64,000 nucleotides of DNA, taken from RHKX01 sp041393495 (GTDB lineage Bacteria > Actinomycetota > Thermoleophilia > Solirubrobacterales > 70-9). The notes under the pieces were generated by a model, which searched no databases, was not told where the DNA came from, and worked only from the letters and a program-made list of their open reading frames with translations. Position numbers and translations under genes: made by a program. Below, piece after piece: positions 60,317-64,000 of the stretch (position 1 is the stretch's first letter; each line of letters opens with the position of its first letter). The stretch spans positions 83,521 through 147,520 of the forward strand of contig JAWKKA010000006.1 of the NCBI GenBank assembly GCA_041393495.1, read 5' to 3'.

Positions 60317-61480
60317 ATGGGGAATCGGTGTCAGCTTCGGACGGCGGCGCTCGGCGCAGCGGCGGCGACGCTGCTCGCGCTCGGCACGGCGACGGCGCTG
60401 ATCGCCGCGCCGGCGGCGCAGGCGGGCGGCGACCGGCTCGACGCGGCGCTCGACCGGATCGTCGCCGACCCCGAGGGCCCGCCGGGGCTGTCGGTCCTGA
60501 TCCAGCGCCGCAGCCGGGTCGAGTTCCGGCGCCGGGGCGTGGCCAACCTCGCGACCGGGAAGCGGCCGCAGCGGCGGATGCCGATGCGGATCGCGAGCAT
60601 GGCGAAGGCCTTCAACGGCGCCGTCGCCCTCTCGCTGGCCTCGAAGGGGCGGCTCGGGCTCGACGACACGGTCGGCGACCGGCTGCCCGGCGTCTGGCCG
60701 CTCGCCGACGCGATCACCGTCCGCGAGATGCTCGGCCATACTGCCGGACTCCCCGACTACATCAAGCAGCAACCGTTCATCGACGCCCTGCAGGCCGACC
60801 CGACCCGGTACATGACGCCGCTCGAGCTGATCGGCTTCGTCGATCACCTCACGCCGGGCCTGCCGCCGGGCGAGCCGTACGAGTACTCCGACAGCGACAA
60901 CATCATGGTCGGCCTGATCGCCGAGGCCGCGACCGGCAAGAGCTACGAGCGGCTGCTGCGCCGCGAGGTCTACCGCCCGATCGGCCTGCACGACACTTCG
61001 CTGCCGGACACGGTCGCGATGCCGCGCGGCTACATGCACGGCTACGACCGTGACGAGGACGGCAAGCTCGAGGACGTCAGCAAGCTGATCAACCCGGCGC
61101 TCGCCTGGGCCTCGGGCGGGATCGTCTCAACCCCGGTCGACGTCAACCGCTTCTTCCGCGCCTACGTCGGCGGCGAGCTGTTCAGCCGCAGGATCGCCCG
61201 CAGTCAGGACGCCTACGTCCACGGACGCTCCTCGCCGCCGGGGCCGGGCCACAACGCCGCGACGCTGGCGCTGTTCCGCTACCGGACCCGCTGCGGCACC
61301 GTCTGGGGCCACACCGGATCCTATCCCGGCTACCGCCTGTTCGCGGCCGCGAGCCGCAACGGCCGCCGCTCGGTCGTCTTCACGGTCAACTCGCAGATCG
61401 TCCCCGACCAGGGCTCGCCGCGCGTCTCCGGGCTGATCCGCCAGGCGCAGGCCGACGCCGTCTGCCGGGCGCTGCGCTGA
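60317..61480 (+). CDS. secreted serine hydrolase, class C beta-lactamase / DD-peptidase fold
   Basis: The 387-residue protein has a signal peptide ending APAAQA-GG near residue 36. Penicillin-binding motifs are in order: SMAK (S-x-x-K nucleophile in RIASMAKAFNG), YSD in YEYSDSDNIMVG (Y-x-N-like) and HTG in VWGHTGSYPGYR (KTG equivalent). HTG rather than KTG is typical of R61-type DD-carboxypeptidases and esterases in this fold. It may trim peptidoglycan peptides or hydrolyse esters; beta-lactam resistance should not be assumed. The methyltransferase gene starts 4 bp after its stop. Confidence 0.88.
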   Translation: MGNRCQLRTAALGAAAATLLALGTATALIAAPAAQAGGDRLDAALDRIVADPEGPPGLSVLIQRRSRVEFRRRGVANLATGKRPQRRMPMRIASMAKAFNGAVALSLASKGRLGLDDTVGDRLPGVWPLADAITVREMLGHTAGLPDYIKQQPFIDALQADPTRYMTPLELIGFVDHLTPGLPPGEPYEYSDSDNIMVGLIAEAATGKSYERLLRREVYRPIGLHDTSLPDTVAMPRGYMHGYDRDEDGKLEDVSKLINPALAWASGGIVSTPVDVNRFFRAYVGGELFSRRIARSQDAYVHGRSSPPGPGHNAATLALFRYRTRCGTVWGHTGSYPGYRLFAAASRNGRRSVVFTVNSQIVPDQGSPRVSGLIRQAQADAVCRALR

Positions 61481-61484
61481 GCCC

Positions 61485-62588
61485 GTGAGGATCCCCTCGC
61501 CGATCAGCTTCGACCGGCCGCCGCCGACCCCAGCGGTCCAGGCCGTGCTCGGAGTGCGGCGGCTGCTCCGCTGGGCCGGCGATCGCGTCCTCCCGCCCGA
61601 GCTGCTCGCCTGGGAGCGGACGATGGGGATCGCGACCGCGCGCGCGGTCGGGGCGCTCGTCGAGGTCGGCGCGATCGAGGCCCTCGGACGGGCGCCGGCG
61701 ACGGCCGATGCGGTCGCGGCGGAGCTCGATCTCGACGCAGACACCCTCGAGCGGGTCCTCCGGCTCGGCGCCGCCGACGGGCTCCTCAAACGCCGGTCCG
61801 ATCGCACCTGGGAGCTGACCGCGGCCGGACGGACGCTGCTCGAGAGCCACTCTCCGTCGATCTCCTACTGGGCCCGCTACATGGAGACCGAGGCCGTGCA
61901 GCGCGCCTGGGCCGGGCTCGCGGGCTCGATCCGGACGGGGGAGCCGGCATTCCCGGCTGTGCACGGGCGCTCGTTCTGGGACCACCTCGCCGCCAATCCC
62001 GACGAGCAGCGCCTGTTCGCCAACTCGATGCGCGAGATGACGGGCCTCGTCAAGGCTTGGGTGGCGAGCGGCTACGACTGGCCGGACGCGGGAACGGTCT
62101 GCGACGTCGCCGGCGGCTCCGGGCCGCTGCTCGCCGCGATCCTCGAGGCCCGCCCCGGCCTTCGCGGCGTCCTCGTCGAGGCGCCCGGCGTCCTCCCCGA
62201 GGCCGACGCCCACCTCCGCGAGGCCGGCGTCCGCGACCGCGTCGAGCTCGTCGCGGGCAACATCTTCGAGCGCGTCGAGGCGGAGGCCGACCTCTACCTG
62301 CTCAAGGACATCCTCCACGACTGGGACGACGAGCGATCGCTGCGGATCCTCGAGACGGTGCGCCGGGCGATGTCGACGGGGGCGAGGCTGATCCTCGTCG
62401 AGACCCTGCTCGACCCCGATGATCCCGATCCCGTGGCGGTGCTCGTCGACCTGCAGATGCTGACCCAATGCGACGGCGGGCGCCAACGCTCGGCCGAGGA
62501 GCTGCAGGCGCTGCTCTCCAGCGCCGGACTGCGCCCCGGCGCCGTCCACCGGACCGGCTCGCCCGCGCTGGTCGAGGGGATCGCCTGA
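61485..62588 (+). CDS. SAM-dependent O-methyltransferase, ASMT/hydroxyneurosporene type
   Basis: The 367-residue protein has a winged-helix dimerisation N-domain (RTMGIATARAVGALVEVGAIEALG...ADAVAAELDLDADTLERVLRLG) and a Rossmann methyltransferase domain. Motif I is VCDVAGGSGPLLAAIL. The catalytic His region LKDILHDWDDERSLRIL is diagnostic of O-methyltransferase family 2 (plant-type and polyketide/carotenoid O-methyltransferases). It uses a GTG start 4 bp after the hydrolase stop, so the two are cotranscribed. The substrate, probably a small phenolic or hydroxylated compound, is not predictable. Confidence 0.9.
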   Translation: MRIPSPISFDRPPPTPAVQAVLGVRRLLRWAGDRVLPPELLAWERTMGIATARAVGALVEVGAIEALGRAPATADAVAAELDLDADTLERVLRLGAADGLLKRRSDRTWELTAAGRTLLESHSPSISYWARYMETEAVQRAWAGLAGSIRTGEPAFPAVHGRSFWDHLAANPDEQRLFANSMREMTGLVKAWVASGYDWPDAGTVCDVAGGSGPLLAAILEARPGLRGVLVEAPGVLPEADAHLREAGVRDRVELVAGNIFERVEAEADLYLLKDILHDWDDERSLRILETVRRAMSTGARLILVETLLDPDDPDPVAVLVDLQMLTQCDGGRQRSAEELQALLSSAGLRPGAVHRTGSPALVEGIA

Positions 62589-62604
62589 GCCGGTCGAGGC
62601 CCGC

Positions 62605-62610
62605 TACGAT
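62605..62610 (+). promoter_or_regulatory. -10 element TACGAT of the SRP RNA gene
   Basis: TACGAT ends 6 bp before the predicted 5' end of the SRP RNA at about 62617. No -35 consensus is evident. Confidence 0.45.
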
Positions 62611-62616
62611 GGGCTG

Positions 62617-62866
62617 CGGACCGTGCTGAGCGGGGACCTAGCGGAGCCCTGAACCCGCAATCCGCTCCAGCGGGGCTGAACGCCCGCCCGAGGATCCGGC
62701 CTTCGGGGCCAGTACGCCGCGGGCAGCGTTGACGGCCAGGTCCCGCGCGATGTGAGCCCGCGAACCAGGTCAGGTCCGGAAGGAAGCAGCCTTAAGCGTC
62801 AGCCCGCAAGCGCCGCGGATCAGCCTGACCAGAGCCAGCCACGGCGGGAACGCCCGGGGGTCCGTC
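62617..62866 (+). ncRNA. ffs: signal recognition particle RNA, bacterial large type
   Basis: The Ffh-binding hairpin is present as AGGTCAGGTCCGGAAGGAAG followed by CAGCC (from about 62765). The 5' part CCGTGCTGAGCGGGGACCTA and AACCCGCAATCCGCTCCAGC aligns well with the Alu-domain helices of Bacillus scRNA, and GTTGACGGCCAGGTCCCGCG matches its central region. So this is the long (about 250-nt) form with an Alu domain rather than the 100-nt 4.5S RNA. The ends pair (GCGGACC near 62617 with GGTCCG near 62860), which sets the boundaries. TCTTTC follows as a weak terminator tail. Exact ends are uncertain by about 5 nt. Confidence 0.93.
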
Positions 62867-62910
62867 TTTCGAAGGCGGGCCGCACGGTCCTGCGCCGAAT
62901 CGGGCTGGCC

Positions 62911-63078
62911 AGCTCGGCGTCATCGGACGGCTCACGGCCGGAGGCCGCTTCGCCATCCTCTTCCTGGACCTGACCGCCCGATTCGACGCAGGACAGCTCG
63001 GCGTCATCGGACGGCTCACGGCCGGAGGCCGCTTCGCCATCCTCTTCCTGGACCTGACCGCCCGATTCGACGCAGGAC
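62911..63078. repeat. perfect 84-bp tandem duplication
   Basis: Copies 62911-62994 and 62995-63078 are identical over all 84 bp, each starting AGCTCGGCGTCATCGGACGG. The length is 28 codons, so frames stay open through both copies, but no start, binding site or recognisable protein is attached. The gap 62867-63151 has no other feature. Confidence 0.95.
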
Positions 63079-63151
63079 GGCTTTCACGTCCAACGGCCAC
63101 GCGCATTCCGCTCAAGGAATCGTGGCTGCGTCCGAACCAAGTCAGTGCGGG

Positions 63152-63925
63152 ATGAGCGCTCGACGGACATGGACGCTGATCGGCCTGGTGGTGGCGGTAG
63201 TCGCGCTCGCCGCCTTCGCGACGGCCGCGCCGGGCAAGATGCGCAGCAAGAAGCTCGGCCCCGATCTCTGCGAGACGACCGGCGGCGGCCGCTTCGTGCC
63301 GATCCCCGGGTTCCCCGGCGAGCGGATCGACCGGCGCCTGCTCCCCGACGTCAGATACCTGATCCGCCGCTACAAGATCTTCATCACCGACGGCTACTCG
63401 CACGACGCGGTCCACGCCGCCAACGGCGAGCACCCGCTCGGGCTGGCGCTCGACATCGTCCCGAACACGGCCGCGGGCGGAAGCTGGAGGCTGATCTCGA
63501 AGCTCGCCAAGCACGCCGAGCCGCACCAGAATCAGCCGATCGCGCCGTGGCGGTGGGTCGGCTACAACGGCGACGCCGGGCACGGCCGCGGCAATCACCT
63601 GCACCTCTCCTGGAACCACTCCGACGCCCGCCCCTACCACCCCGCGCGAAGCGTCTACACGATGCGCTGTCCGGGCTCGCGCGGCGGCGGCAACGCCGGC
63701 GGCGGCAGGAAGGGCGACGGCCCAGGCAAGGACGGGGGCGGACGCAAGGAGCACAAAGGCCCCGGCGGCGGCGTCCGGCCCGGCGGCGGTGGCGGCGAGA
63801 GCGGCGCGATCGGACCCGGCGACGACGGTGACCGCGCCGGCGGCCTGCAGCCCCGCCTCGGGGCCGCCTTCGAGCGGGATGCGGCCGACCCGGTCGTCGA
63901 GACCGGCGGCGTCGGCCTCCGCTGA
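63152..63925 (+). CDS. secreted M15-like peptidase-fold protein with Gly-rich tail
   Basis: The 257-residue protein has an N-terminal signal or anchor (WTLIGLVVAVVALAAFATAAPG). The folded part has TDGYSHDAVHAANGEHPLGLALDIVPN and later HGRGNHLHLSWNHS, a zinc-site arrangement (His, Asp in G-L-A-L-D, and HLH) like D-Ala-D-Ala peptidase M15/VanY-type domains. It may cut peptidoglycan cross-links, although the first His spacing is unusual. From about residue 180 the tail is Gly/Lys/Arg repeat sequence. The ATG at 63152 is preferred; a GTG at 63122 would add 10 residues. Nothing is seen in 63926-64000. Confidence 0.75.
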   Translation: MSARRTWTLIGLVVAVVALAAFATAAPGKMRSKKLGPDLCETTGGGRFVPIPGFPGERIDRRLLPDVRYLIRRYKIFITDGYSHDAVHAANGEHPLGLALDIVPNTAAGGSWRLISKLAKHAEPHQNQPIAPWRWVGYNGDAGHGRGNHLHLSWNHSDARPYHPARSVYTMRCPGSRGGGNAGGGRKGDGPGKDGGGRKEHKGPGGGVRPGGGGGESGAIGPGDDGDRAGGLQPRLGAAFERDAADPVVETGGVGLR

Positions 63926-64000
63926 GCGGCCGCGGGGTTGTGCTGACCGCCCGCGCCGGTTACGACGACTTCGTGCGACGAAGCTCGACTGCGCGGCGAC

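Noticed and set aside
60317..61480. An antibiotic-resistance beta-lactamase
   Set aside because: The HTG motif and overall pattern fit DD-peptidase/esterase-like members of the fold; resistance cannot be inferred.

Overview
The window is a 64 kb piece of a very GC-rich bacterial chromosome. Gene content points to Actinomycetota, most likely class Thermoleophilia (Solirubrobacterales or relatives). The reasons are a six-gene mce operon, a DUF222-HNH endonuclease gene with an SOS box, an LCP protein, many secreted proteins with RK-rich or Ig-like tails, a VKOR/DsbA pair, GTG/TTG starts, 1-4 bp stop/start overlaps, and many genes whose -10 hexamer lies so close to the start codon that the mRNA should be leaderless. 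The taxonomic call is inference. I see no prophage, plasmid backbone, CRISPR array, tRNA or rRNA gene.

Layout. 1-4.4 kb: ispE (cut by the window edge), rsmA, tatD, metG and a MauE-like gene, all on the minus strand. 4.4-9.2 kb: small repeat-bearing ORF, UvrD-type helicase with HRDC, rsmI, ROK sugar kinase (minus). 9.2-12.9 kb: LCP wall-polymer ligase, FmdB zinc ribbon, glycyl-tRNA synthetase (two frame breaks) and a nuclease-like remnant. 12.9-15.8 kb: membrane protein, R2-like di-iron protein fused to SCP2, haloalkane-dehalogenase-like hydrolase. 15.9-27.7 kb: three tandem secreted paralogs followed (reading rightward) by six overlapping mce genes, all minus. 28-33 kb: TetR, membrane protein, lon (one frame break), Hsp20, MBL hydrolase. 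33-38.5 kb: small Cys protein, fatty-acid-hydroxylase-like enzyme, wHTH protein, mdh, a divergent TetR/DUF4242 pair with a clear operator, icd (one frame break). 38.5-43.5 kb: aidB-like gene, enoyl-CoA hydratase (two hidden frame breaks), M50 site-2 protease, VKOR and DsbA. 43.6-47.4 kb: type-E succinate dehydrogenase sdhA (about 11 indels), sdhB and a CCG-domain subunit. 47.6-57.5 kb: multi-TM protein, secreted CocE/S15 hydrolase, asd-lysC, SOS-boxed DUF222-HNH gene, a palindrome-rich noncoding stretch and a lipoprotein. 57.5-64 kb: recR, ybaB, dnaX, serine hydrolase, O-methyltransferase, a Bacillus-type large SRP RNA, and an M15-like secreted protein.

Functional groupings. TCA enzymes (mdh, icd, sdhABE) lie within 12 kb. 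dnaX-ybaB-recR plus the SRP RNA repeats the scr-dnaX-yaaK-recR neighbourhood known from Firmicutes. lysC-asd supplies the aspartate pathway. VKOR-DsbA is a self-contained disulfide-forming pair.

Two cautions. First, single-base losses, mostly in short G or C runs, break glyS, lon, icd, echA and especially sdhA, while the amino acids in each restored frame stay conserved. I read these as assembly or read errors, not decay. Second, many intergenic regions hold short locus-specific tandem repeats, some copied from the 3' end of the adjoining gene. I did not find a clearly new multi-gene system. The best candidates for something undescribed are the tandem secreted family beside an mce operon that lacks its permease, the R2-SCP2 fusion, and the palindrome array next to the SOS-boxed HNH gene.
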